Positions 50,734-59,926 of a stretch of 64,000 bases of DNA are shown in pieces; the stretch's first letter is position 1, and every line of letters starts with the position of its first letter. The position numbers were made by a program, and so were the translations under genes. Source of the DNA: Paenibacillus sp. RC67 (GTDB lineage Bacteria > Bacillota > Bacilli > Paenibacillales > NBRC-103111); the NCBI RefSeq assembly GCF_030020805.1, contig NZ_CP125098.1, positions 6,657,501-6,721,500 on the forward strand, given 5' to 3'. Under the pieces are notes generated by a model. It was not told where the DNA came from. It did no database searches and worked only from the letters and a program-made list of their open reading frames with translations.

Positions 50734-51990
50734 TTAGACGATCTCATTTCTTTTTCGAAGCTGCATGTACAAAAATACGCAGGTGACCGAGCAGAATAGC
50801 GCCAAAGCAGCAATAAACCCATATCCTGCCTGCAGCCCGATGAGCTGGCTGTCCACGGCGTTACGCGTAGAGAAAATGCTCCGGACCCAATCGATGATAT
50901 AGCCGATCAAAAGATTGCCGATAACGCTCGCAATCCCCATGAGTGTGACGGTAAACGTGATGGCCGTATCCACCCCTTTTGCATATCGCTTGGCAAGCAA
51001 GGCCATAACCGTAGGATAGATGGGCGCAATGCCAATTCCTGCGATCGCAAAAAGAATGGCACCCTTTTCACCCATTATAATAGCCGCCAAGCTGCATACG
51101 CCCGAGAATGCGGAAAAAATCATGATCGACAATGTATACCCTATTTTATCGGTAATCGGTCCGAGAAATAAACGTGAGAGCATAAAGAAAAGAAAGAAGA
51201 TAGACAACATACGCGACGCCTCATCAATCGACCAAGCGTAAGCTTTTTCCAAGAAATAAACCAGCCAGCTTCCTACGGCAAGCTCCGATACGACCCCGAA
51301 CGACAGAACGGCAACGATAAGCCAAGCGACAGGATCCGATACAAGGCTGCGGAAAGAACTGCGTTCCCCCGTCTCCCGATTCTCCTTAGGAAACCGTCCC
51401 AGCAAGGAAGGGATAACAGGCAGCAGCGATAGTGAAAGCATCACCAGATACATCCCACGCCATCCTAACTCCCCGCCCATCACATTCCACCCCATCATCG
51501 AAGCGGCAATAATAGGCGCAACCGTCGAGCTGAGACCATAAAAGAAATGAGACAAATTCATCATCGTTCCTGTATTTTTGGTGAAAATGCGGGCCGCCAT
51601 AATAGCAAGGCCAATCTCAAGCATGCCATTCCCGAGATACATAATAAAATAAGCGATGGACAGATAAGAATACGACGTCGAGAGATACATCAGCACGCCT
51701 GAGATAGCCATGGATACAAAGGCAATCACACCGGTCCATTTAATCCCTATTTTGCTCGATAGAATGGAGGTATAAGAGCAGGCTACCAGGTAGCCGAGCG
51801 AATTCAAGGCCAGCAGTAACCCAAGCTGCGCTTCATTCAAGCTAAAGTCAGCTTGCATTCTGGGAATGGCCGGACCTTTAATATTTTCCGAAAATCCGAA
51901 GATCAAGAAGCCTCCGAACACTACAAATAGCAGCATAATGTAATTAGAACGACTGTGATTCTCCAAAACGTTATGCCTCTTTTCCTTCAC
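50734..51990 (-). CDS. MFS transporter
   Basis: A 418-aa protein with about twelve hydrophobic segments (for example YIMLLFVVFGGFLIFGFSENIKGPAIPRMQADF and LFLGPITDKIGYTLSIMIF). It is not closely tied to a substrate class, though the layout resembles sugar or FucP-like MFS members. The GTG start at 51990 overlaps the end of the methyltransferase gene by 20 bases; a TTG at 51966 is an alternative, with AAGAGG nine bases upstream. The two genes are probably translated together. Confidence 0.82.
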   Translation of the reverse strand: MKEKRHNVLENHSRSNYIMLLFVVFGGFLIFGFSENIKGPAIPRMQADFSLNEAQLGLLLALNSLGYLVACSYTSILSSKIGIKWTGVIAFVSMAISGVLMYLSTSYSYLSIAYFIMYLGNGMLEIGLAIMAARIFTKNTGTMMNLSHFFYGLSSTVAPIIAASMMGWNVMGGELGWRGMYLVMLSLSLLPVIPSLLGRFPKENRETGERSSFRSLVSDPVAWLIVAVLSFGVVSELAVGSWLVYFLEKAYAWSIDEASRMLSIFFLFFMLSRLFLGPITDKIGYTLSIMIFSAFSGVCSLAAIIMGEKGAILFAIAGIGIAPIYPTVMALLAKRYAKGVDTAITFTVTLMGIASVIGNLLIGYIIDWVRSIFSTRNAVDSQLIGLQAGYGFIAALALFCSVTCVFLYMQLRKRNEIV

Positions 51991-52774
51991 ACGATGAACC
52001 CTTTTTCTGTGCTAAATAAACAGCTGTCACGTATTCTTTGCATATCGGTTGATTGTAGTTATTGAGTAGTTGGGATAAATCCTCTGAAAGCAGCTGTTTG
52101 CGTGAATCATCAAGCGATAAGTAGGAGGATTGGGACTTAAACGCTTTCAAAAATTCGTCCGGCGTTTGTTCCGTCAGCCACTGATGTTCGAATGCTTCAA
52201 GGAAGGTGAAATAACCGCTATGATTTATTTCGCTAATTCGTTTTTTTCCTCTATCTTGTCTGGATTGAAAATGAAACTGTTTATCCGAATACCGTTCCAG
52301 CAGCTCATAGGACCTTGTTATGACCTCCGGCGTCTCATCGGTATGCTCGTGCCACATCAGGGCAAGAAAGCCATTGTCTGCAAGCAGGTCATAGCATTTC
52401 TTGTACTTCACATTCTTATCTATCCAATGGAAGGCCGCGGCCGAATAAATCAGCTTAGCTTGACCGATCGTATCCGACTCCCATGTTTCGAACGGGCTTA
52501 CATCGATAGTAACATTGGGATAGTCCGCACAATGTTGCTTTAAGATGAGGGCAAGCTTCTCCCCTAGCTCGATACAATGAATGTTAAGCCCCCGCTGCGC
52601 AAATGGCAATGTTGCCTGTCCCGTGCCCGGCCCTATTTCGAGCAGTTGGTCGCCAACCGTCACTTCGGTCTTGTTGATGATCCAGTCAATCACCGATATA
52701 TCGTAGGCAGGCCTTACTTCGTCATATAATTTCGCGTCCGTGTTGAAGGATTCATTTCTTTTCAGACCGATCAC
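51971..52774 (-). CDS. Class I SAM-dependent methyltransferase
   Basis: A 267-aa protein. Motif I is LLEIGPGTGQATLPFAQRG, followed by HCIELGEKLALIL, and the motif IV-like YSAAAFHWIDKN is typical of the UbiE/trans-aconitate methyltransferase group. The start is taken as the GTG at 52774; GCGAG is the only purine-rich stretch before it, so the start could be slightly different. It overlaps the MFS transporter gene, suggesting modification and export of a small molecule as a pair. Confidence 0.82.
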   Translation of the reverse strand: MIGLKRNESFNTDAKLYDEVRPAYDISVIDWIINKTEVTVGDQLLEIGPGTGQATLPFAQRGLNIHCIELGEKLALILKQHCADYPNVTIDVSPFETWESDTIGQAKLIYSAAAFHWIDKNVKYKKCYDLLADNGFLALMWHEHTDETPEVITRSYELLERYSDKQFHFQSRQDRGKKRISEINHSGYFTFLEAFEHQWLTEQTPDEFLKAFKSQSSYLSLDDSRKQLLSEDLSQLLNNYNQPICKEYVTAVYLAQKKGSSCEGKEA

Positions 52775-52820
52775 CTCGCTTGGAGTTTAAGGACAATTTT
52801 AGAAAAAGAATGCCAGAATA

Positions 52821-52848
52821 TAAAAAGCGGCTGTCGAGCAACCGCTTT
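52821..52848 (-). terminator. Terminator after the HTH gene
   Basis: On the minus strand AAAGCGGTTG pairs with CAGCCGCTTT, followed by TTA. Confidence 0.75.
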
Positions 52849-52876
52849 AGAACCATACTATTTATTGTGACCAAAG

Positions 52877-53191
52877 TTATGCTGTGACCTCACTAACCGC
52901 AGTAAGAACCTTCCCCACGAACTTCGGATTGCCCCATATAATGTAACGGCCCTTCTTCTCTACTTCATCATAAAAGTATTGAAACATTGCTTTTCCCCGG
53001 TTTGGGTTCGTTTCATTCATATGCCACATGATAATTTGGGGTATTTTAACTGTTTCCGGTGTTGCTTTAAGTTGTTTTTCACGAATATAACGCCTGATGG
53101 TTCTAGGATGCATCTCAAGCATTTGTGCTATTTTCTCAACGGTCAGAAGCTCAATGATTTGGATCACCACCAATAATGTCCGAATAATCAC
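52877..53191 (-). CDS. Helix-turn-helix (excisionase-type) protein
   Basis: A 104-aa protein with an excisionase/MerR-like helix-turn-helix (LLTVEKIAQMLEMHPRTIRRYIREKQLKA, about residues 14-43). A C-terminal part (MFQYFYDEVEKKGRYIIWGN) is not recognised. GTG 53191 has GAGG eight bases upstream. No phage or integrase genes are nearby, so it is not obviously part of a mobile element. It is monocistronic. Confidence 0.7.
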   Translation of the reverse strand: MIIRTLLVVIQIIELLTVEKIAQMLEMHPRTIRRYIREKQLKATPETVKIPQIIMWHMNETNPNRGKAMFQYFYDEVEKKGRYIIWGNPKFVGKVLTAVSEVTA

Positions 53192-53254
53192 ATATTAATC
53201 CTCTTTGTTGCATTTGTATATATATGGAATGATTTATTTGTAAAGGCACGAGAG

Positions 53255-53344
53255 CTAAACCCGTTTTTTCCATAAACGATATTTTAAATAATAAAATGCT
53301 GGTGCCCCGGCTAGTGCTATAGTAGCTACAATTTTCATCGTCAT
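53255..53344 (-). CDS. Possible 29-aa membrane peptide
   Basis: A short frame MTMKIVATIALAGAPAFYYL followed by KYRLWKKRV: one hydrophobic segment with a positively charged C-terminus, as in small single-pass membrane proteins. AAAGG lies eleven bases before the first ATG, so the ribosome binding site is weak. No other gene occupies 53192-53461. Confidence 0.4.
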   Translation of the reverse strand: MTMKIVATIALAGAPAFYYLKYRLWKKRV

Positions 53345-53461
53345 CCGTATCACAACCTTTATTTTGAAATTTTGATCTAACCGCTCATCTGCTTATACCT
53401 ATTCAACATTTTGTAAATATTCACCTTAACTCCTCGTCATTTATTTATGAATGAAGTGAAC

Positions 53462-53956
53462 CTATGCAATAGTAAATTCATAAAACGCCGTGAGATATTT
53501 ACCAAACATAACCCTCTCACTTACTCTTTTAAACCCTTGATTCTCATAAAAAAGGCATAGCTTAGGCCTATCGGCAGCACAATCCAATCTTACATACGTT
53601 TTGCCAAGGCTCTTCGCCTGCACTTTTGCCCAATCCACCATTTCTCCAGACAAGCCTAGTTTGGCGTATTTTCTGCGAACAGCCAGTTTATGTAGAAATA
53701 AAGAGTCATTCTCCTCCAGCTCCGGCCATAAAATTGTATCCTTTTCCTGAAGAATCATCGTTGCTGCCGCTTCATTGTTTATATATCCTATGTACATCTC
53801 TTGTATAGATTGATTTTTCAACAGCTTTTCAATGGACAATTGGCCTTCGCTCCACATCTCCACCCCTCCATTCTTGATCCATAATGCCGCTTCTCTAAGT
53901 ATGGATACGAAATCTTCCAATTCATCCTCCGAAATTTGTTTGACCACCAATTCCAT
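53462..53956 (-). CDS. GNAT family N-acetyltransferase
   Basis: A 164-aa protein starting MELVVKQISEDELED; AGGGGGAG precedes the ATG at 53956. HKLAVRRKYAKLGLSGEMVDWAKVQAKS is the acetyl-CoA site and DRPKLCLFYENQGFKRV the end of the fold. The frame extends upstream into the neighbouring gene region but without a ribosome binding site. Substrate unknown. Confidence 0.85.
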   Translation of the reverse strand: MELVVKQISEDELEDFVSILREAALWIKNGGVEMWSEGQLSIEKLLKNQSIQEMYIGYINNEAAATMILQEKDTILWPELEENDSLFLHKLAVRRKYAKLGLSGEMVDWAKVQAKSLGKTYVRLDCAADRPKLCLFYENQGFKRVSERVMFGKYLTAFYEFTIA

Positions 53957-54038
53957 GCACTCTCCCCCTCTAAACCCTAATTGTAAAGAAAAAAGCATCT
54001 GATCTATGACCAAATACTTTGCTGCTGGTTCCATAGCT

Positions 54039-54875
54039 TCATACTCGTTTACCTTCCACAAGTTCTCGAATCCATTCATAACCGCTTTGGATAAATTCTT
54101 TACTCGGATTGCTGTGCGGTGTATGTTCAAAAATAAAAACAACGTCGTCACATTTAGCTAAGAAATGAATGAGATCCCGGATTTTATATTGAATTCCATT
54201 AAATTCATGAGTCGGGTGAACGGGTATCCATATATAATTATTGGGTTGTAACTCCACGTTATGCAGATGAACCATCTTGATGTATTTCTCCCATTTGGTT
54301 AAATAGCTCAGGATTTGGTCTCCTGTCGCCATTAAATAATCCCCAATATCGATACACAGTTTAATCCCATACTTATCCCATACCTCGACAGGAAATTGGT
54401 GCAAATACTCTATCCCTACAGGAGAACGATGGAGTCCAAGCTTAGGCTCACACACAAAAGGAATCGAATATTTCTCTTGCAGCAAATGTAATCTTCGTAA
54501 TCCATTTTCAATTAGTGCATGTACATTTTCGTCCTCAGTTACTTTCTCTTTAAAATATGGAAAATGAACTAGAACGTATTCAGCGCCAAGAAGTGATAAT
54601 TGTCTGACTTCATTCTCAAGACGTTCCCACGCCTCTTCCGTCTCCATATAAACGTTTTGAATTAAGTCATATTTACTGCCACTGCGAAGCAAGGGCGAAT
54701 GGACACCATAGGGAATTTGCTTCGATCTAGTTATTTCCAGAAACCGTCGGAAGGCCGTATCGTCAGGAAATTCTCCTATTTCAATTTGATCTATATCCTG
54801 CCAAAATAACTCCTCAAAAAACTCAGGATCGGATAAAATGGTACTTCCTGAAACGCCATATTTAGGAGCAGTCAC
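54039..54875 (-). CDS. Sugar phosphate isomerase/epimerase-like TIM-barrel protein
   Basis: About 278 aa of the xylose-isomerase-like TIM-barrel (AP endonuclease 2) family. Metal-ligand candidates are E in FVCEPKLGLHRS, D in LCIDIGDYL, H in KMVHLHNV and E in VFIFEHTPHS. GTG 54875 has GGAGG eight bases upstream. Members isomerise sugars or epimerise keto-sugars. The substrate is not identifiable, and no sugar transporter is nearby. Confidence 0.8.
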   Translation of the reverse strand: MTAPKYGVSGSTILSDPEFFEELFWQDIDQIEIGEFPDDTAFRRFLEITRSKQIPYGVHSPLLRSGSKYDLIQNVYMETEEAWERLENEVRQLSLLGAEYVLVHFPYFKEKVTEDENVHALIENGLRRLHLLQEKYSIPFVCEPKLGLHRSPVGIEYLHQFPVEVWDKYGIKLCIDIGDYLMATGDQILSYLTKWEKYIKMVHLHNVELQPNNYIWIPVHPTHEFNGIQYKIRDLIHFLAKCDDVVFIFEHTPHSNPSKEFIQSGYEWIRELVEGKRV

Positions 54876-54963
54876 TCCAATCACCTCCACATTCCAAATA
54901 AACCTTATATTACCATAATATATAAATCTATGAGCACTACGCTCTAAAAAGCTATTTAATAGG

Positions 54964-55212
54964 CTAAAACATAGCTTTCACATGCTCAAAAACCCACTTC
55001 ATTTCCACATACAAACCTGCCAATAAAATCCCCGTAAGTACCCAATCTTTTATTCTCAATCCTTTAAAATAGGCCTGAAATAAGCCTAATGCCAACACCT
55101 GCAAAACGGTTATTATAAAATACGCTTTAGAACTGAACATATTTCCCGAATCGATTACCCTACTCAACAATACGAACAGGAAAATCCAAATCCATCCTAT
55201 GTAATAAAGCAT
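54964..55212 (-). CDS. Small three-helix membrane protein
   Basis: An 82-aa protein with hydrophobic segments at about 5-17, 30-47 and 56-70 (YIGWIWIFLFVLLS; AYFIITVLQVLALGLFQ; WVLTGILLAGLYVEM). GGGAGGAG precedes the ATG. No family is recognised. It begins 24 bases after the terminator of the nitroreductase gene, so it either has a very short promoter region or depends on read-through. Confidence 0.65.
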   Translation of the reverse strand: MLYYIGWIWIFLFVLLSRVIDSGNMFSSKAYFIITVLQVLALGLFQAYFKGLRIKDWVLTGILLAGLYVEMKWVFEHVKAMF

Positions 55213-55235
55213 AATACTCCTCCCACTCCATTATA

Positions 55236-55270
55236 TAAAAAAACCCTTCATCCATAAGTGGAAAAAGGGT
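55236..55270 (-). terminator. Terminator of the cobalamin operon
   Basis: On the minus strand ACCCTT pairs with AAGGGT, with inner CCAC/ATGG-type pairing, followed by TTTTTT. It is the first terminator seen after the cbi genes. Confidence 0.75.
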
Positions 55271-55309
55271 CTCAGTTGCTTTCTTATTAATAGTTCCCAA
55301 TGTTTTGTT

Positions 55310-55867
55310 TTACAGCCAAGTGGTTTTATCGCTGTGAGGCGTTCTTGAAGTTGGTGCAGGAGCATCAACCGGATAGCCAATGAAAATTGTTCCGATCACT
55401 TTCTTATTTTCTGGCGAGCCGATAAACTTATGCATCCGATCGTCATGGACCAGTCCAATTCCACGCGTACGCCATACGAAGCCCAACCCCATCTCCGTGG
55501 CCGCAAGCCACATCGAATGAATAGCGCAGGCAGCTGCATATTCATTATCCTTTGAGGAAGCAGGATCATCGGGAATGACATCCGCTGTAACGACAATGAC
55601 AAGCGGTGTAGCGGTCAATACTTTTAACGATTCCTTCACCAAATTCGGCTTGGTCGGAAACCGTTCCTCTAAATATTGAAGCGCCTCCGCCTCGTAACGC
55701 TGCTTCGCTTCTCCACGGATTACATAGAAATGCCATGGCTCACGGAGCCTATCGTTTGGAGCAAGAGTAGCCGCATCGAGCAGAGCATGAATCTTTTCAT
55801 CCTCCACTTCCACAGGCTGAACATTGCGTACCGCTCTTCTTTGCTGCAGCAATTCCATAATAGACAT
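55310..55867 (-). CDS. Nitroreductase family protein (YdjA-like)
   Basis: A 185-aa FMN-dependent nitroreductase-fold protein: LLQQRRAVRNVQPVEVEDEKIHALLDAATLAPNDRLREPWHFYVI holds the FMN-binding Arg residues, and AACAIHSMWLAATEMGLGFVWRTRGIG the dimer helix. AAGGAG precedes the ATG. It starts 25 bases after the cbiA stop with no terminator between, so it is the last gene of the cobalamin operon. It is too short and lacks the motifs of BluB. A flavin-dependent reduction in the corrin pathway is a reasonable but unproven idea. Confidence 0.85.
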   Translation of the reverse strand: MSIMELLQQRRAVRNVQPVEVEDEKIHALLDAATLAPNDRLREPWHFYVIRGEAKQRYEAEALQYLEERFPTKPNLVKESLKVLTATPLVIVVTADVIPDDPASSKDNEYAAACAIHSMWLAATEMGLGFVWRTRGIGLVHDDRMHKFIGSPENKKVIGTIFIGYPVDAPAPTSRTPHSDKTTWL

Positions 55868-55892
55868 GCAGGTTTCTCCTTCCTAGCTTTAT

Positions 55893-57299
55893 TTATTTCT
55901 TTTGAAAGCTAACACATTGTTCAACCCATCGTTCCACCAATTCAGGCGCTGATGCAAAATGGATATGAGTATATCCCGCAACTAGCGATGCGTTCTCATT
56001 GATATAGCCTTCCTGCTTCATTCCGCGCATCCCTTTGGTTTCATAGGCACTTTGGATCACTGCATCCTGGTTCGGCTGGAAGGTCGAATAGTGAAACTCG
56101 TGACCTTTGGCACGATCCGACGAACCGAGCAGGAAGTTGCCCTCCATTCCGGTAATGTCCCTATAACCTAACGCCGCAAGCTTCTTCTGCATTTTTACGC
56201 TGCCCGGAATAAGCCCCAGCATCGCATGCTTCCGCCCATCCGTATGCTCGATTGACTCCGTTAAATACATGAAGCCTCCGCATTCGGCAAGCGTTGGCAG
56301 TCCCTGCTCAATGGCCTGACGTATCGATTGCTTAACCGTCTCATTAGCCGACAATACTTCGGCAAATTCCTCAGGGAAGCCACCCCCGAGATAAAGGCCT
56401 TGAACGCCTTCAGGCAGCGTTTCTCCAGCCAGAGGCGAGAAGAACACGCACTCTGCTCCGCAAGCCTCCAACAGCTCGAAGTTTTCCTGATAGTAAAAGT
56501 TAAACGCTGCATCCTTGGCTACAGCGACCCTTACGGGCGCTTCAGGTCGGCTAGCTCGGCTGCGGAACACAGAATTTGCTTCGGCATTCGAAGTCAAAGT
56601 AACAGCGGGCGACTGTGCAAGCTCCCATATACGCTCTACATCCACTGTAGCGGAGGTAAGATCCGCTAGCTTATCGAAGAAAGGCTGAAGCTCGCCCCGC
56701 TCGATGGACGGCACCAAGCCGAGATGCCTCTCAGGCATCTCTATATGATCTTCCCGCTTCATATAGCCGACAACGGGAATATTGCATTCCTGCTCGATGG
56801 CTTCGCGTACGAGCTTGTAGTGGCCTTCGCTGCCTACCTTGTTCGCAATGACGCCTACAATGTTGACGTTGGGCTCCAACACCTGGAAGCCGCGAACAAT
56901 CGCAGCAGCGCTGCGGGCCATGCTCTGGCAGTTCACCACGAGCAGCACGGGAGCCTCCAGCAGGAGGCTGATCTCCGCCGTGCTGCCTTCGTTCGTCTTC
57001 GGGTTCTTGCCATCGTAGAAGCCCATCACGCCTTCGATGACGGAAATATCCGCATCGCGGCTCGCGCGGGTATAAATATCTTTGACTGTGTCATGCGACA
57101 GCATATAGCTGTCGAGATTGCGGGAAACGCGGCCGGTTACCGCCGTATGATACGTCGGATCAATATAGTCTGGTCCGCACTTGAAGCCCTGCACTTTGCG
57201 TCCGAAACGCTGCAAAGCGGCCATCAGGCCGATCGTCATCGTTGTTTTACCAACGCCGCTGCCTGTTCCGGCAATAACGATCTTGCGACTAACGTCCAT
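55893..57299 (-). CDS. cbiA: Cobyrinate a,c-diamide synthase
   Basis: A 468-aa ATP- and glutamine-dependent amidase. The N-terminal DTBS-like domain has the P-loop GTGSGVGKTT (residues 11-20) and EGVMGFYDG. The C-terminal GATase domain has the nucleophile in TLAECGGFMYL and the downstream His region GHEFHYSTF. It amidates the a and c carboxylates of cobyrinic acid. The ATG at 57299 lies eleven bases inside the cbiG gene end. It is the last cbi gene before the nitroreductase. Confidence 0.95.
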   Translation of the reverse strand: MDVSRKIVIAGTGSGVGKTTMTIGLMAALQRFGRKVQGFKCGPDYIDPTYHTAVTGRVSRNLDSYMLSHDTVKDIYTRASRDADISVIEGVMGFYDGKNPKTNEGSTAEISLLLEAPVLLVVNCQSMARSAAAIVRGFQVLEPNVNIVGVIANKVGSEGHYKLVREAIEQECNIPVVGYMKREDHIEMPERHLGLVPSIERGELQPFFDKLADLTSATVDVERIWELAQSPAVTLTSNAEANSVFRSRASRPEAPVRVAVAKDAAFNFYYQENFELLEACGAECVFFSPLAGETLPEGVQGLYLGGGFPEEFAEVLSANETVKQSIRQAIEQGLPTLAECGGFMYLTESIEHTDGRKHAMLGLIPGSVKMQKKLAALGYRDITGMEGNFLLGSSDRAKGHEFHYSTFQPNQDAVIQSAYETKGMRGMKQEGYINENASLVAGYTHIHFASAPELVERWVEQCVSFQKK

Positions 57300-58443
57300 C
57301 AGCTGCCCCGCTCCCTTCCTGCGGGAACGGGATAACGGCTACGGAAATCGTGACATTGCCCGATTTCTTCTTCACCAGCGCCAGCTCCGAGGCGCCGGAG
57401 TACAGCTTCGCCGCCGGCTCGCTCACGCCGTAGGCGCCGGTGAACTGGAACACAGTGTCCGATGGAGCTTCCATCTTCACTGTGTTCAGCTCCTCGGGCG
57501 CGTAGGTGACGAACTCCCAGCCGTGCTTTTGTACGACGGCAAGGAGCCCCTCCTCGTCCTTCTTCAAATCAATGGTGCAGACAGCTTTCACGCTGCGCAT
57601 CGAGAACTGCAGCTCGGACAGCGTCTCCGAGATCACGGATTCGATCTCATCGGCTGACGTGCCTCGGTTGCATCCAATGCCAAGCGCGATCACCTTCGGC
57701 CGATACAGCACTCCGTTGGAGAGAATCGCCGCTTCATCCGCGCTGAGTACGCGGTGTGAAACAACTAGTGCCGCCTGAGGCCTCACTGCTAATGCATCAG
57801 CAACATTGCCGTAAGTACGAATGTTCGCTGGGAGCGGCGTGTCATACAGCCACCAGCCAAGCTCGCCCGACTCCTGCACGACCGCAACCTGCTCTTCGTT
57901 CACGACAGAGGCGCTCACAGGCGTCAGCTTATCCGCTGACTCCCATTCCCAGCCATAGCGACGGCCGAATAAATCGACGGCTATCGTTCCCTGCACGTCC
58001 GAAGCTGTCGTAATGATCGGCCTCGCTCCCATTGCTGCTGCTACTTCGCGAGTCAGCTCGTTCGCGCCGCCCAAATGGCCCGACAGCACGCTAATCACAT
58101 TCTCCCCTTTGTCATCGATAACGACGATGCCGGGATCTGTCTTTTTATCTACCAGCAGTGGTGCGATCATCCGAATCACAGCGCCTAACGAAATAATGAT
58201 TATGAGTCCTTTATAAGCAGGAAATAATGCCGGAAACAGCATTCTAACACTGCCTTCAAACAATTGAATTCCTCGTGCCGCCTCATCCCCGCGCTCGAAT
58301 TTGGACATGTAGTACAAATCCGAATGGCTGAAGGCTCCGTGCAGCTTGCGTGCCATCTCTACACCGTGCTTCGTGATGGCTACAATAGCATAATCACCTT
58401 GCTGCTCGATCGAAGGAATTTCGCCCTCGCGCAGTGTGATCAT
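57289..58443 (-). CDS. cbiG: Cobalt-precorrin-5A hydrolase
   Basis: A 384-aa protein with the CbiG N-terminal (AIVAITKHGVEMARKL), central (SLGAVIRMIAPLLVDKKTDPGIVVIDDKG; SGHLGGANELT) and C-terminal (IALGIGCNRGTSADEIESVI) regions. It opens the delta-lactone ring of cobalt-precorrin-5A, releasing acetaldehyde, and marks the anaerobic pathway. The start ATG overlaps the cbiF stop (ATGA). Confidence 0.93.
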   Translation of the reverse strand: MITLREGEIPSIEQQGDYAIVAITKHGVEMARKLHGAFSHSDLYYMSKFERGDEAARGIQLFEGSVRMLFPALFPAYKGLIIIISLGAVIRMIAPLLVDKKTDPGIVVIDDKGENVISVLSGHLGGANELTREVAAAMGARPIITTASDVQGTIAVDLFGRRYGWEWESADKLTPVSASVVNEEQVAVVQESGELGWWLYDTPLPANIRTYGNVADALAVRPQAALVVSHRVLSADEAAILSNGVLYRPKVIALGIGCNRGTSADEIESVISETLSELQFSMRSVKAVCTIDLKKDEEGLLAVVQKHGWEFVTYAPEELNTVKMEAPSDTVFQFTGAYGVSEPAAKLYSGASELALVKKKSGNVTISVAVIPFPQEGSGAADGR

Positions 58444-59216
58444 GGTTTCACCCCTCTGCGGAACCGGTGCGTGAACTCTTTATCGTACAGCTTCGAGCGA
58501 TATTCATCCTTGTTGTGAATATCCGGATCAAGCGCCCAGCCTGCAAGGATCATCGCATGAGAGCGAATACCGTTGCTGCGCATATCTTGTTCAAGATTAG
58601 CAAGCGTGGATCGAACGATGAGCTGATCAGGCCATGTAGCCCGCTGTACAACAGCAACCGGTGTGTCCTCGCTCCACCCGGCGCTTTTCAGCTCTTCAAC
58701 CACTTTCTTCGTCAAAGTGGCGCTAAGGAATAAAGCAATCGTGCAGTGGTGAGCCGCCAGATCCTTTAGCTTCTCCAGCTCCGGTACCGGCGTTCTTCCT
58801 TCAGCACGAGTAAGAATGAGAGTCTGGGTTAGCTCCGGAATCGTGAGCTCTGCGCCGATAGCTGCAGCAGAAGCGAATACCGAGCTTACGCCAGGAATGA
58901 TCTCGTAGCCGATGCCTTCTTTTTTCAACAGCGCAATCTGCTCCATAATCGCTCCGAACACGGCTGGGTCTCCTGTATGAACGCGAGCGACCATTTTGCC
59001 CTGTTTAACACGATCCGCCATAATAGCGACCATTTCGTCCAGATCCATCCCTGCGCTTTTCAGAACCTCTGCTTCCGGCTTCGCTTTAGCTATCAGCTCC
59101 TCATTGACCAGCGAATCCGTATAAAGCACAACATCGGCCTCCTGCAAGATGCGAAGTCCTTTTACCGTAATCAAATCCGGATCGCCCGGGCCTGCTCCGA
59201 TGATATAAATTTTCAT
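58440..59216 (-). CDS. cbiF: Cobalt-precorrin-4 C11-methyltransferase
   Basis: A 258-aa tetrapyrrole methylase: IYIIGAGPGDPDLITVKGLRIL at the start, then VARVHTGDPAVFGAIMEQ and YEIIPGVSSVFASAAAIGAELTIPE, the SAM and substrate signatures of CbiF/CobM. It methylates C11 of cobalt-precorrin-4. The start overlaps the stop of the C20-methyltransferase gene by one base. Confidence 0.94.
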   Translation of the reverse strand: MKIYIIGAGPGDPDLITVKGLRILQEADVVLYTDSLVNEELIAKAKPEAEVLKSAGMDLDEMVAIMADRVKQGKMVARVHTGDPAVFGAIMEQIALLKKEGIGYEIIPGVSSVFASAAAIGAELTIPELTQTLILTRAEGRTPVPELEKLKDLAAHHCTIALFLSATLTKKVVEELKSAGWSEDTPVAVVQRATWPDQLIVRSTLANLEQDMRSNGIRSHAMILAGWALDPDIHNKDEYRSKLYDKEFTHRFRRGVKP

Positions 59217-59926
59217 TATTTTCTCACCACCATTAACGTTAAATATTCCAAACCTTTGCCTTGAAGCTCGCGAATGTCGCGCCAGATCATCTCCTCCGAA
59301 GAAGTGACCTTGGTCAATACAGCCGCTTTGTCCGTCAATCCGAGATCGCCCAACACATGGATCATCAGATCGATCACTTTTGCGACTTTAATGAATACGA
59401 CACAATCGTGATTCTCGATGGCCGTGCGCATCTTGTCATAATCCTCTGTTGCAGGCACAATGGCTATCTGCTCATCCCCATCAGCAAGAGGAATGCCTAG
59501 TCGGGACGCCGAAGCATTAATGGACGAAATACCTGGAATGGAACGAACCTCCACTTCAGGATGACGCTCCTTCATAAGACGCATCAAATGAATGAATGTG
59601 CTGTAAATCATCGGGTCGCCCTCGGTCACGAATGCCACGTCTTTCCCCTGCTCCAGGTGCTCCCACACCGTGCTGACCGTCTTACTCCACTGCATTTCCA
59701 ACGCCTCGCGATCCCTCGTCATCGGGAAAGTCAGCCCTATCATCGTCTTTTCTTCCGTATTCACATAAAGCTCAGTTATCGTAAGGGCGTAGCTTTTGGC
59801 CCCCATCTTTTTGCGTGGATAAGCAATGACCGGTGATTCCTTCAATATCCTGAACGCCTTGACTGTGATCAGCTCCGGGTCTCCAGGTCCAACACCCAAT
59901 CCGTATAAAACACCCAACTTACTCAC
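59216..59926 (-). CDS. cbiL: Cobalt-factor II/precorrin-2 C20-methyltransferase
   Basis: A 236-aa tetrapyrrole methylase with LYGLGVGPGDPELITVKAFRILK at the N-terminus, FVTEGDPMIYSTFIHLM and EVRSIPGISSINASASRLGIPLADGDE, matching CbiL/CobI. It adds the C20 methyl group using SAM. The start overlaps the end of cbiET by eight bases. Confidence 0.94.
   Translation of the reverse strand: MSKLGVLYGLGVGPGDPELITVKAFRILKESPVIAYPRKKMGAKSYALTITELYVNTEEKTMIGLTFPMTRDREALEMQWSKTVSTVWEHLEQGKDVAFVTEGDPMIYSTFIHLMRLMKERHPEVEVRSIPGISSINASASRLGIPLADGDEQIAIVPATEDYDKMRTAIENHDCVVFIKVAKVIDLMIHVLGDLGLTDKAAVLTKVTSSEEMIWRDIRELQGKGLEYLTLMVVRK

Noticed and set aside
52877..53191. Excisionase-like gene as evidence of a prophage or integrative element
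   Set aside because: No integrase, attachment-site repeat, replication or structural genes are nearby.
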